DNA from: Nonomuraea soli
GTDB taxonomy: Bacteria > Actinomycetota > Actinomycetes > Streptosporangiales > Streptosporangiaceae
Length of the DNA: 64,000 nucleotides
Direction: 5' to 3'
Assembly: GCF_013761175.1 (NCBI RefSeq)
Contig: NZ_JACDUR010000003.1
Coordinates: 1,115,441 to 1,179,440 of the forward strand
Position 1 is the stretch's first letter, and each line of letters begins with the position of its first letter. A program made the position numbers and the translations under genes. The notes below the pieces were generated by a model. It saw only the letters and a list, made by a program, of their open reading frames with translations. It ran no database searches and was not told the DNA's origin. This document shows, piece by piece, positions 45,506 through 55,700 of the stretch.

Positions 45506-45662
45506 TTGCGGGTCGTCTTAAATCTAGCAATTGGGCCAATCGGCTACGCGAATCGCTGATATCGGACAGAGCGTTAAGGGTAGCTCGACGCTTTTGTCGG
45601 TGGGCTCTTCTACTCTGACGGCGAAGGTCCAGAGCGATCACGAGAACGGACGGGTGATCTAG

Positions 45663-46583
45663 GTGAACGATCGGCTCTCTTCCCCGAAAGCGACTGGCGG
45701 AGCTGGAACGATTTTCGAATATCAGTTCGCCGCTATCATGTTCAGTCGGCTTCTGCGTGGCGCTCATATCCCCATCGGAATCCAGTTGCCCCTCGACCGA
45801 ATCGGACTGCAGCAGCAAGTATCTGGCTACCCCTTCGACGACATCGTCGCGCATGGCTCCCCCGCTCCCACGGGCCCGCGGATACAGATGCAGGTCAAGC
45901 AGAAGATCTACATCCGGGGCAAGGACCCGGACTTCATCAAGGTCATGGCCTCGGCGGCGCGGGCCATCCGGGAACAGGACGTCGACATCGCCGATGGGGC
46001 CTTGCGGCTCGGCTTGATCGCTGGAGGGCCCGCAACCGAGTTGGCCGAACTGCGGGAAGTGGCCGAGATGGCCCGTGCGCAGCCCGATCACGAATCCCTG
46101 CGGGCGCTGATGGGCGAGAACATCACCAGCAGCCGAATACGCGCCCGCCACGCTCACGTGGTAGCTGCGGTTGAGGCCGCGGTCTCCATGCAGGGCGGCG
46201 AAGCGGCGGCCCTTGCCCATCACATACTCGCGTCCTTGCATGTCTGGCAGGTCGATCTGGGGCCGGACGGCCGCGATACACGTTCGGAAATGGACGAGCT
46301 CGCGACAGCTTTCGGAAGTCGGGTGAGTGCTGCCGACCTATTCGCGCATTTGTGCGATCTAGCCCAGGAGTGCGGGCCACGAGCAGGCCAGATCGATGCG
46401 CAATTTCTTCAGCGCACCCTTCGGAGCAGGTGGGGCCTTCATCTCGGCCCAGACAACGGCACACACGCAGGCCACGCACCAAATGAGCCGGCGCCGAGAA
46501 TTTCGTTGATCAACAACGGATCAGGCCCTTCCTGGGCGGCCGAAACCCAGACCTTCCACAACCTCGACTTCCGCAGGCACTAA
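45663..46583 (+). CDS. Predicted PD-(D/E)XK nuclease effector (Cap4/DUF4297-like N-terminus)
   Basis: 306 residues from GTG 45663. The N-terminal ~90 residues follow the pattern of DUF4297-type dsDNA nucleases of defence operons: GGAGTIFEYQ (E19), GYPFDDIVAHG (D59, D60) and QMQVKQK (Q77-x-K79), an E...D...QxK set. The middle is helical with no named family. The C-terminus ends ISLINNGSGPSWAAETQTFH then NLDFRRH, matching a segment near the N-terminus of the next protein. No signal peptide. First gene of a three-gene run (30 bases to the next). Predicted role: DNA-degrading effector; this rests on motif reading, not a search. Confidence 0.65.
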   Translation: MNDRLSSPKATGGAGTIFEYQFAAIMFSRLLRGAHIPIGIQLPLDRIGLQQQVSGYPFDDIVAHGSPAPTGPRIQMQVKQKIYIRGKDPDFIKVMASAARAIREQDVDIADGALRLGLIAGGPATELAELREVAEMARAQPDHESLRALMGENITSSRIRARHAHVVAAVEAAVSMQGGEAAALAHHILASLHVWQVDLGPDGRDTRSEMDELATAFGSRVSAADLFAHLCDLAQECGPRAGQIDAQFLQRTLRSRWGLHLGPDNGTHAGHAPNEPAPRISLINNGSGPSWAAETQTFHNLDFRRH

Positions 46584-46613
46584 CCCACCGTCCCATCACT
46601 CTTGAGGGAGAAC

Positions 46614-48740
46614 ATGAACGGCTATCCCCCCGCAGATCCCTCCACCCCCCTTGCCGACAATCGTGCATGGCCGCCAGCGTCTCAGCTTTCGCCCACCGAG
46701 CCACCCAGCAGTGATTCAGCCATGCGGGCCGACAACGACACCGCGCCGTCCCAAGAGGCCGACGCCCTTGCCGAGATGCTCGAAGCCACACCGGCCATCT
46801 CTCCCGAGCCAATCGACAACGAACCCTCAGCGCCGCAACAGGCCGAGGTCGCCTCGGAGGTCACGGTCACGGTCGGCGGGGAGGGAAACACCACCTTCGC
46901 GGCAAGGCTGCAGAACTTCCACTATTACTCAACCGACCACGTGGAGCCCGTCGCGATCTCCTCCAAGGGGGTGGCGGCGTGTGCAGATGAACGCTTCGTC
47001 CCACCGACTACCGGTTTGCGAGACGCGGCAGCAAAGCTCGCCGAACTGGGAATCGTCGTCCTTCTCGCCCCAGCAGGCAGCGGCCGACGCACCACCGCCC
47101 TGCGCCTGCTCTGCGATACGCGCGGTCCGTCGGACCTGTATGACCTGGAAGCCGCCTGGCAAAGACCCAACGTGAAATGCCTGCAGAACCTGCCGGACGG
47201 CGGCTTCCTCCTGGACCTGTCCGAGCCCGCTGACAAGCCGGCGAAACGGGGTTTCGGCACCGAGCTGCTTCAGTGGGCGGCCCAGCGCAAGCAGCAGGGT
47301 TCCCGCATCGTGATCATCACCACGCACAACACCTGGAGCGGTCCATGGGCGGACGAAGCCCGCGACGCCGTGGTGGAGCTCGGTTCTCCCGATGCCAAGA
47401 CGCTGGTGGAGCGAGAGCTGGCCGTTCGTGGCGTCGCAGAGGGCAGCAAAATACTCGACAATCCGATCTACAAGCCGATCTGGGACTCGGCTCCGAGAGC
47501 CGAAGACGCCTGCCGGCTCGCCAAGATGATCGCCTCCTCGGCCACCGCCGATCCCCGGCACATCATCGATCAATACCAAGGCTGGAAGTCCTTCTTCGAC
47601 ACCTTCCCCCAGAAACTCCACGCCAGGATCGTCCTGTGGTCGGGTGCCTTGTGCAACGGCGGAAGGCGTGAGTCGGTGCTTCGGATGTCGGACGCACTGA
47701 TCGGCGAACTGGGGGATGACCGCACCCCCAGAGAGATCCTGGGCGGGGACATTTCATCCAAGCGTTTCGCGTCCGCATTCATCAAGGAGAACGGAGATCG
47801 TGTCGAGCTTGATCCGGGCAAGCAAGGGCTGTCCTCGTCGGTCCTACGACACTTCTGGCAAGAGTTCCCCACCCAGCACAAGCGCTTCGTCGGCTGGGCG
47901 ACCAGCCAGGCGGCTGAACTCCCCGCAGACGACGCTGCCCTGGTCGTCGATGCCTTGGTGGATCTGGGGATCCATTACCGCGCGGGGGAGGTGTTCAAGC
48001 AATTGCGTGACACGCTGGCACCAAAGCGCCGAGCGCTGGCGGTGCGCGCGTTGTCGACGGCCGCGCTGGATGAGCGCTTCGGCTCCTACATGCGAAGCCG
48101 CCTGTACACCTGGCTGTACGGGTCGCCCACCCAAGACGTGATCGACCTCGTCGCCGAAGTTTGTGGCGGCTCGTTTGGTGCCAAGATGCCAGGTCCCGCT
48201 TTGGCACGGCTGCGCCTGGCCGGAGAGCGATCAGTCTTCGCCAGCGAGGCGGTCTCCACCGCCTGGGTCTGCCTGGCCACAGCACATCCGCAGCTCGTCC
48301 GCGCCGCCATCGAATCCTGGCTTGCCGACGGCCGCTACCCGCGCGCGGGCCTCGTCGCCTTCATGGCGCTGGCGGCCACGAGCGCTGGCAGCGCACTGCT
48401 CTTGGGCGAAGACGGACACGAACTCCGAAGCGATGAGACTCATGCCATGGTCGTCACCAGTCTTCGGCGGGCCCTGGCAGAACCCGACGCTATGCCGATC
48501 GCTGACTCCATCATTCGCACCTGGGCCGCCCAGGCCGAGCAACGCACCCTCCCCGGCGACGTGCTGATTGACCTGCTCGGTGCGGTGTTCACCGGCGACC
48601 GCTACCAGGATCTCAAGAGATTCCTGCCAGAGGAAAGACTCCCTGACCCTGGAACCTTCTGGCACGCGGTCCTGTCCAGAGCCTTCTACCCGCTGGCCAA
48701 CGAAGCCTCAGTCCACGACACGCTGGTACGGGCTGGGTGA
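46614..48740 (+). CDS. Large NTPase-like partner with GSGRRT P-loop
   Basis: 708 residues from ATG 46614, with GAGGGAG a few bases before it. Residues 1-80 are a disordered Pro/Ser/Glu-rich tail. At 83-104 is VTVTVGGEGNTTFAARLQNF, the motif shared with the nuclease. Walker A at 152-161 reads APAGSGRRTT, with Arg-Arg where GKT/S is usual. I recall a GxGRRT form in actinobacterial NTPases, so it may still bind nucleotide. GGFLLDLSEP and RIVIITTHNTW are Walker B- and sensor-like. The C-terminal half (about 370-700) is an alpha-helical array, probably the sensor. 1 base separates its stop from the next start. Confidence 0.65.
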   Translation: MNGYPPADPSTPLADNRAWPPASQLSPTEPPSSDSAMRADNDTAPSQEADALAEMLEATPAISPEPIDNEPSAPQQAEVASEVTVTVGGEGNTTFAARLQNFHYYSTDHVEPVAISSKGVAACADERFVPPTTGLRDAAAKLAELGIVVLLAPAGSGRRTTALRLLCDTRGPSDLYDLEAAWQRPNVKCLQNLPDGGFLLDLSEPADKPAKRGFGTELLQWAAQRKQQGSRIVIITTHNTWSGPWADEARDAVVELGSPDAKTLVERELAVRGVAEGSKILDNPIYKPIWDSAPRAEDACRLAKMIASSATADPRHIIDQYQGWKSFFDTFPQKLHARIVLWSGALCNGGRRESVLRMSDALIGELGDDRTPREILGGDISSKRFASAFIKENGDRVELDPGKQGLSSSVLRHFWQEFPTQHKRFVGWATSQAAELPADDAALVVDALVDLGIHYRAGEVFKQLRDTLAPKRRALAVRALSTAALDERFGSYMRSRLYTWLYGSPTQDVIDLVAEVCGGSFGAKMPGPALARLRLAGERSVFASEAVSTAWVCLATAHPQLVRAAIESWLADGRYPRAGLVAFMALAATSAGSALLLGEDGHELRSDETHAMVVTSLRRALAEPDAMPIADSIIRTWAAQAEQRTLPGDVLIDLLGAVFTGDRYQDLKRFLPEERLPDPGTFWHAVLSRAFYPLANEASVHDTLVRAG

Positions 48741-48741
48741 C

Positions 48742-49476
48742 ATGCGCCTGCTGCCGTGGCCGCGCAGTACCGCCTTCCATGCGGCCCTGACCACCCAAAT
48801 ACCTGGAATCCATCTCATGGCGGACGGGCGCGTCTGGTTCAGATTTGGAGGCCCGGCATGCACTCTGACCTCGGCCAGAGCTGCGCGAGCCGCCGCGCTG
48901 AGCGAGGTCTACAACACAGCCCGCGCATGCACCTCCGGCACCACCCCCGCAGACGTATACACCGCCCAACAACAACTTGTGCTAGATCTCGCTTCATGGC
49001 GAGACGCAGAGGAGTACCCAGGCCTGCGTATCAAGGCGCATATCAGCCTGACAGTCACCCCCGACAACGCGCGCCGGGCCGATTCCTACGACGAGTCGCT
49101 ACGTGCCGCCCACCTGGAACAGACGCTTGCGGCGGAACGGCTCAGCTGCCTCACTCAAATCGCCTTGGCGAACGTGCGGCAAGCCAGAGTTTGGTGGTTT
49201 GAGCAGCATCTGGCCCAAGGTGAACTACTCAAGTCGTGGGAATCCTTCGACGCCGTCATCCGCCCGATGATCAACGACAACACCGACGACGCCGCGCATC
49301 GTTTCGCGCAGGTACTGGCCACAGCCGCACAGCGCACCCTAGAGGACCCCGACAAAGCAAAAGACATACAGCTCATCGCACATGTTCTCCTCACCACTGT
49401 TGGGTGGCGAGATCTGGCCGATGAGCTCACCGCCGAGTACATCGCACAGACCAGCAACGGAGACATGCCTACCTGA
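48742..49476 (+). CDS. Third protein of the cassette, unknown
   Basis: 244 residues from ATG 48742, directly after the NTPase stop. An N-terminal beta-rich portion (GIHLMADGRVWFRFGGPACT) and a strand LRIKAHISLTVTPDNARRAD precede a long helical region (YDESLRAAHLEQTLAAERLS, QARVWWFEQHLAQGELLKSW). The strand-then-helix order resembles SPFH/band-7-type proteins, but I cannot confirm that. No signal peptide or membrane segment. Conserved gene order would be needed to call it an essential component. Confidence 0.6.
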   Translation: MRLLPWPRSTAFHAALTTQIPGIHLMADGRVWFRFGGPACTLTSARAARAAALSEVYNTARACTSGTTPADVYTAQQQLVLDLASWRDAEEYPGLRIKAHISLTVTPDNARRADSYDESLRAAHLEQTLAAERLSCLTQIALANVRQARVWWFEQHLAQGELLKSWESFDAVIRPMINDNTDDAAHRFAQVLATAAQRTLEDPDKAKDIQLIAHVLLTTVGWRDLADELTAEYIAQTSNGDMPT

Positions 49477-49765
49477 CAGAGCTTCACCGGTGCAGCAACA
49501 CCAGGCCCACGTCCAACCGGCGCAAGCTCAGCCTCCACAGCGCTGCTGAGCTTGCCGCCGTTGCCTGGGGGCAGTTGGAGCCCATCCCCTCCGCTACGGT
49601 GCGGGCGGCCTGTAATTCCGCCTGACTCCCGGGTACGCAGGAGGCCACGGTGCGCGAAGATGGCTTCATGACGCCCCGTCAGCGGATGGGTGTTGCCCCA
49701 CGGGGCGCGACTACCCGGTGGGTCGGCGCTGCCAGGTACGTTGAGCGATTCCTGTAAGGAGCCTT
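49477..49765. promoter_or_regulatory. Spacer with the type I R-M promoter
   Basis: 289 bases between the cassette and hsdM; the AAGGAG ribosome site of hsdM is at 49756-49761. The gap suggests a separate promoter for the R-M operon. No small gene is supported. Confidence 0.4.
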
Positions 49766-51511
49766 GTGAGCACGCTCGGTAGTTTCATCTGGTCGATCGC
49801 CGACCAGCTTCGGGGTCCCTACCGCCCCAACCAGTACGGGAACGTGATCCTCCCGTTCACGATCCTTCGGCGCCTCGACTGCATCCTGGAGCCGGACCGC
49901 GAGACCGTCCGAGACCTGGCCACGGTATACGAGAACCCGAACCGGCTCCGGACCGAGGTCAAGAAGAAGACTGGCCGGCCGTTCTACAACACCTCGAAGT
50001 ACAGCTTCGCCAACCTTCTGAAGGACGCAGACGGGCTCGAGGACAACCTCGTCGACTACATCGACCGGTTCTCCGCCGACGTCGACGTGTTCGAGTACTT
50101 CGACTTCAAGAAGCAGATTATCGCCCTGGAGCGGGCCGGTCTCCTGCGCGAGATCGTGAAGTCCTTCGGCGCCATAGACCTGCACCCCGAGGTCGTGTCC
50201 AACGCCGACATGGGGGACGCGTTCGAGTACATCATCCGCAAGTTCAACGAGGCCGCGAACGAGACCTCCGGTGACCACTACACGCCGCGCGACGCGATCC
50301 GGCTACTGGTCGACCTACTCTTCGCCGAGAAGGACTCCGCCCTGACCGAGGCGGGCATCGTCCGCACGCTCTACGACCCCACCGCTGGCACCGGCGGCAT
50401 GCTCGCCCTGGCCGAGGAGCACCTGCTCACACAGAACCCGGACGCCCGGCTGAGCCTGTACGGCCAGGAGTACAACCCGCAGTCGTACGCGATCTGCAAG
50501 TCCGACCTGCTCGCCAAGGGCCACGACGCGTCCAACATCGCCTTCGGCAACACACTCACCGACGACGCCTTCAAGGGCCGCCAGTTCGACTTCTGCATGT
50601 CCAACCCGCCGTACGGCGTCGACTGGAAGCAGTACGCCAAGGCCGTCACCAAGGAGCGCGACGAGGCAGGCCCGTATGGCCGGTTCGCGCCGGGCCTGCC
50701 CGCCACCTCGGACGGGCAGATGCTGTTCCTGCTGCACCTTGCGCACAAGATGCGCGCCCCCGAGGACGGCGGCGGCCGGGTCGGGATCGTCATGAACGGC
50801 TCGCCGCTCTTCAACGGCGCCGCCGAGTCCGGCCCGTCCAACATCCGCAGGTGGCTGCTGGAGAACGACCTGGTCGAGGCGATCGTCGCGCTGCCGACCA
50901 GCATGTTCTTCAACACCGGCATCTCCACCTACATCTGGATTCTCGACAACACCAAGCACCCCGACCGCAAGGGCCTGGTCCAGCTCATCGACGGCGGCTC
51001 GTTCTGGACCAAGATGCGCAAGAACCTCGGGGCTAAGAACCGCGAACTTAGCGACCTCGACCGCGCTAAGATCCTCCGGCTTTACGCCGACTTCACCGAT
51101 GCAGACCCGGACCTCTCGAAGGTGCTGCGCAACGACGAGTTCGGCTACTGGACCATCACCGTCGAACGACCCCTGCTCGACGATGACGGCAAACCGGTCG
51201 TCGACCGCAAGGGCAAGCCGAAGCCCGACTCCAAGAAGCGCGACACCGAGAACGTGCCCTTCACCTACGGCGGCTCGACTGCTGGCGCCGCGGCCAAGCC
51301 CGAGGTCATCCAGGCGTACTTCGACACCGAGGTGAAACCACACGCACCCGACGCGTGGATCGACTGGGCCAAGGTCAAGACCGGCTACGAGATCCCCTTC
51401 ACCCGCCACTTCTACAACTACGTCCCACCCCGACCGCTCGCCGAGATCGACGCCGACCTGGAGAAGCAGGTCGCCAAGATTCTTGACCTGCTGCGGGAGG
51501 TCGAGCAGTGA
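49766..51511 (+). CDS. hsdM: Type I restriction-modification methyltransferase subunit
   Basis: 581-residue N6-adenine methyltransferase subunit; with HsdS it methylates the target and with HsdR forms the restriction complex. N-terminal HsdM_N helices (GSFIWSIADQLRGPYRPNQY, LPFTILRRLDCIL), AdoMet motif DPTAGTGGM near 204 and catalytic NPPYGVDW near 279. GTG 49766 with a good ribosome site. Its TGA overlaps the hsdS GTG (GTGA at 51508-51511). Confidence 0.95.
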   Translation: MSTLGSFIWSIADQLRGPYRPNQYGNVILPFTILRRLDCILEPDRETVRDLATVYENPNRLRTEVKKKTGRPFYNTSKYSFANLLKDADGLEDNLVDYIDRFSADVDVFEYFDFKKQIIALERAGLLREIVKSFGAIDLHPEVVSNADMGDAFEYIIRKFNEAANETSGDHYTPRDAIRLLVDLLFAEKDSALTEAGIVRTLYDPTAGTGGMLALAEEHLLTQNPDARLSLYGQEYNPQSYAICKSDLLAKGHDASNIAFGNTLTDDAFKGRQFDFCMSNPPYGVDWKQYAKAVTKERDEAGPYGRFAPGLPATSDGQMLFLLHLAHKMRAPEDGGGRVGIVMNGSPLFNGAAESGPSNIRRWLLENDLVEAIVALPTSMFFNTGISTYIWILDNTKHPDRKGLVQLIDGGSFWTKMRKNLGAKNRELSDLDRAKILRLYADFTDADPDLSKVLRNDEFGYWTITVERPLLDDDGKPVVDRKGKPKPDSKKRDTENVPFTYGGSTAGAAAKPEVIQAYFDTEVKPHAPDAWIDWAKVKTGYEIPFTRHFYNYVPPRPLAEIDADLEKQVAKILDLLREVEQ

Positions 51512-52749
51512 CCGGGCCACTGTGGACGAGATTGCCGGACGGTTGGCTGACTGGCCGGGTCAAAAATGTCGCGACGGTCACGCTCGGCAAGATGCTCCAG
51601 AGCAAGGACGGCGGCAGTGACGTGAGCGCGCCATACATGCGCGCAGCCAACGTGCAACCCGATGGGTTGCTTGCCCTCGATGACGTGAACGAGATGTGGT
51701 TCGGCGAAGCCGAACTGGAGCAGTTGAGCATTCGGGCGGGCGATGTCGTCGTTGTCGAAGGCGGGCAAGGCGGATTCGGCCGTGCTGCCTACGTCGAAAA
51801 CGACCTTCCGGGCTGGGGTTTCCAGAATTCAATCAACCGGCTCCGACCCATCGGCGACTTCGATGGACGCTTCATCGTGTTCTACCTCATCGCGCTGCGG
51901 GCAAGCGGCTACATTCGCGCCTACAGCAACGTCGTGTCGATGCCACACCTTACGGCCGAAAAGCTCGCACGCGTACCGATCCCGCTGCCGCCGGTGGAGC
52001 AGCAGCGCGCCATCGCCGACTACCTCGACCGCGAGACCGCCCGCATCGACACGCTCATCGAGGAGCAGCAGCGCCTGATCGAGATGCTCCGCGAGCGGCG
52101 CGCAGCCGTGATCGCCGGAGAGTTCGATGCACCCGCAACTGGGCGACTCCGGTACGCGATCCAGTTCGCTCAGACAGGGCCGTTTGGAACCCAACTTTCC
52201 GCCGAGGAATATGTCGAAGACGGCGTTCCAGTGGTGAACCCGACTCACATCAAACGTGGCGCAATCACCCCGGACGCGATGATTTCCGTGACTCCAGAAA
52301 AGGCGGCCGAACTTAGACGGCACCAGTTGGAGGTTGGAGACATCGTTCTTGGGAGAAAGGGCGAAGTCGACAAGTCTGCCCTCGTCTCCGAGGCCGAAGC
52401 TGGCTACATCTGCGGATCGGACTCGATGCTGCTGCGCCCAAGCGAGGACGTTGATCCGTCTTACCTGTGGTGGTTCTTTCAATCGCCGGAGTCGCACAGC
52501 CAGCTTGAGCAGTGGTCGGTAGGGTCGACGGTGGCTGGGCTGAATCAGACGACGATCTCAAGGATCGTGCTACCGCTGCCCTCAGTCGTAGAGCAGCGCC
52601 GCATCGCGCAGCACCTGGATGAGCAGATCGCGAAGACCGACGCGCTGATCGCGGAGACGGAGCGGTTCGTCGAACTCGCCCGCGAGCGGCGGTCTGCGCT
52701 GATCACCGCCGCGGTGACGGGTCAGATGGACGTAGGTGTGATGGCGTAA
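51508..52749 (+). CDS. hsdS: Type I restriction-modification specificity subunit
   Basis: 413 residues that set the recognition sequence. Two target-recognition domains (about 1-150 and 205-370), each followed by the conserved helix: LPPVEQQRAIADYLDRETAR then IDTLIEEQQRLIEMLRERRA, and LPSVVEQRRIAQHLDEQIAK then TDALIAETERFVELARERRS. Full length and intact. Coupled to hsdM by overlap and to hsdR by TAATG at 52747-52751. Confidence 0.93.
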   Translation: MTGPLWTRLPDGWLTGRVKNVATVTLGKMLQSKDGGSDVSAPYMRAANVQPDGLLALDDVNEMWFGEAELEQLSIRAGDVVVVEGGQGGFGRAAYVENDLPGWGFQNSINRLRPIGDFDGRFIVFYLIALRASGYIRAYSNVVSMPHLTAEKLARVPIPLPPVEQQRAIADYLDRETARIDTLIEEQQRLIEMLRERRAAVIAGEFDAPATGRLRYAIQFAQTGPFGTQLSAEEYVEDGVPVVNPTHIKRGAITPDAMISVTPEKAAELRRHQLEVGDIVLGRKGEVDKSALVSEAEAGYICGSDSMLLRPSEDVDPSYLWWFFQSPESHSQLEQWSVGSTVAGLNQTTISRIVLPLPSVVEQRRIAQHLDEQIAKTDALIAETERFVELARERRSALITAAVTGQMDVGVMA

Positions 52750-55700
52750 TGGCTAACCACAGAGAGGTCGTCTTCGAGACCGAGATCTGTGAGCACCTCG
52801 CAGCCCACGGCTGGCTCTATTCGGCCAACGACGCTGGCTATGACCGTGAGCGGGCGCTGTTTCCGGAGGACGTGTTCGCGTGGCTGGAGGCGACGCAGAA
52901 GTCGGCGTACGAGAAGGCGTTGAAGGCGGCTGGGTCGCAGGCCAAGTTCCTCGACGTGCTGACTACGGCGCTCGACAAGCCGTTGGAGCACGGCGGTGGG
53001 ATGCTGAACATCTTGCGCAGCGGGGTGCAGTACATCGGTGGTGGCCGGTTGAAGATGGCGCAGTTCCGGCCCGAGACGACGCTAAACGAGAAGACGAACG
53101 CCGAGTATGCGGCGATGCGGGTTCGTGTGATGCGGCAGGTGCGCTTCTCGACCGCCGACCAACGCAGCATCGATCTGGTGTTCTTCATCAATGGGCTCCC
53201 CGTTGCGACGGTGGAGCTGAAGACCGACTTCACCCAGTCGCTGGACGAGGCCATCCAGCAGTACCGCAAGGGCCGCAACCCGCTGACCAACGGCCGACGC
53301 GAGCCGCTGCTGTCGTTCGGTCATCGAGCGCTGGTCCATTTCGCGGTCTCCAACGACTTGGCTGCGATGACCACCCGGTTGGAGGGTGAGAAGACGCACT
53401 TCCTGCCGTTCAACACCGGCTTCGAGGAGGGCGCCGGGAACCCGCCCGGCGCGGACGGCAGGTCAGCGACGGCGTACCTGTGGGAGCGGGTCTGGGAGAA
53501 GCACGCCTGGCTCAACATCATCGGCCGGCTGATGATTGTGGAGACCAAAGAGGAGTGGGACGTTCTCACCGGCTCGTCGGTGCGCCGTACCAGCATGCTG
53601 TTCCCGCGGTTCCACCAGTGGGAGGCGGTCACGAACATCGTGGCCGCCGTCACGCGGGAGGGTGTCGGCCAGCGCTACCTGATTGAGCACTCTGCGGGAT
53701 CGGGGAAGACGAACACGATCGCCTGGACGGCGCATCGTCTTGCTCGACTGCACGTCGACGATGAGAAGGTCTTCGACTCGGTCATCGTGGTCGTCGACCG
53801 TACGGTGCTGGACGGGCAGCTTCAGGACGCGATCCGGCAGATCGACGGCTCCAAGAAGATCGTTGCGACGATCAGCCCCGAGGACGTGCGCAAGGCCGGC
53901 GCGAAGTCGAAGTCCGGACTGCTCGCGCGGGCGCTGAAGAACGGCGAGCTGATCATCGCGGTGACGGTGCAGACGTTCCCGCACGCGCTCGATGAGATCC
54001 GCGGTGACTCCAGCCTGAAGGGCAAGCGGTTCGCCGTCATTGCCGACGAGGCGCACTCCTCGCAGTCCGGGCAGATCTCCTCGAAGCTGAGGAAGGTCCT
54101 GACCGCCGAGGAGATCAAGGAGATCGAAGAGGGTGGCTCGGTCGACGTCGAGACGATCCTGGCCTCGGAGATGACGGAGCGGGCCGAGTCGGAGAACATC
54201 TCCTACTTCGCTTTCACCGCGACCCCGAAGAACAAGACCCTGGAGCTATTCGGCCGCAAGGATCCGGAAGGCAAGCCGCGCGAGTTCCACCTGTACTCGA
54301 TGAAGCAGGCGATCGAGGAGGGCTACATCCTCGACACTCTCAAGGGCTACCAGTCCTACGACACCGTGTTGAAAATCGCTGGCAAGCCCGGCAGCGGCGA
54401 CGGTGAAGTCGAGGAGGCGACCGCGCGCAAAGGGCTCATGCGGTGGGTGCAGCTGCACCCGACCAACATCAGCCAGAGGGTGCAGATCATCGTCGAGCAC
54501 TTCCACGTCAACGTCGCCCACCTGCTGGAGGGTAAGGCGAAGGCGATGGTCGTCACCGACTCGCGCAAGGCCGCGGTGAAGTACCGCAAGGCGATCGACG
54601 CCTTCCTCGCCAAGCGGGCCGCCGAGGACCCCTCCTATGACTATCGGGCTTTAGCCGCCTTCTCCGGGTCAGTGTCGATGACCGAGAACGACGAATGGAG
54701 CCAGGAGTGGGGGCCGACCCCGTCGAAGGAGGATGAGTTCACCGAAGCCAAAATGAACCCCGGCGCAGGCGCCGACCTGGCTGCGGCGTTCAAGGGCGAC
54801 GCCTACCGGATCATGGTCGTGGCCAACAAGTTCCAGACCGGCTTCGACCAGCCGCTGCTGTCATCGATGTATGTCGACAAGAAGCTGTCCGGGGTTACCG
54901 CGGTGCAGACGCTGTCGCGGCTCAACCGCACTCACCGCACTGCTGATGGTGAGCAGAAGGCCAAGACGTTCGTCATCGACTTCGCCAACAAGCCCGACGA
55001 CATCAGGGCCGCCTTCGATCCCTACTTCACCAACGCGACCCTGGAAACCGAGACCAACCCGTACGTGGTCATCCACCTGGCGAATAAGCTCGCCCAGGCG
55101 GGGATCTACACCGAGGAACAGGTCCGCCAGGTCGCCGAGCTGTGGGTGACCCGCAAAGGCAACAACGCGCTCTCGGCAGCGATCAGCCCGGCCCAGCACG
55201 ACTTCCGGCGCCGCTACGCGGCGGCGATCGAGGGTGAGGACAAGGTCAGGCTCAACGACCTCGACCTGTTCCGCAAGGACGTCTCGACCTACGTGCGGCT
55301 CTACGACTTCATGAGCCAGATCCTCGACTACGGCGACCCGTACCTGGAGATGCTCTCGATCTTCCTCCGGCTCCTGGAGAAGGTCATCGCTGAGACCTCG
55401 TGGAGCGCCGACGTTGACCTCTCCGACGTGGTCCTGGTCGGGGTGAAGCACGCCAAGAGGATCGCCGTCGACATCTCGCTAACCGGAGATGGCGCGTTGA
55501 AGGGGATCAGCGCGGCCGGCACCGGTGCGAAGAAGGAGCCGAAGTATGTCGCGCTCCAGGTCGTCATCGACAAGATGAACGACCTGTTCGGTGCTCAGTC
55601 GTTCGCCGAGTCCCAGGTCCGCGAGTTCGTGCAGGGTCTCGTGCAGCGGCTGCTCACCGACTCGGACCTGATTCAGCAGACCCGGGTGAACTCGAAGAAG

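Noticed and set aside
49484..49669. Small minus-strand frame before hsdM
   Set aside because: No ribosome site or recognisable features; sits in the promoter region of hsdM.
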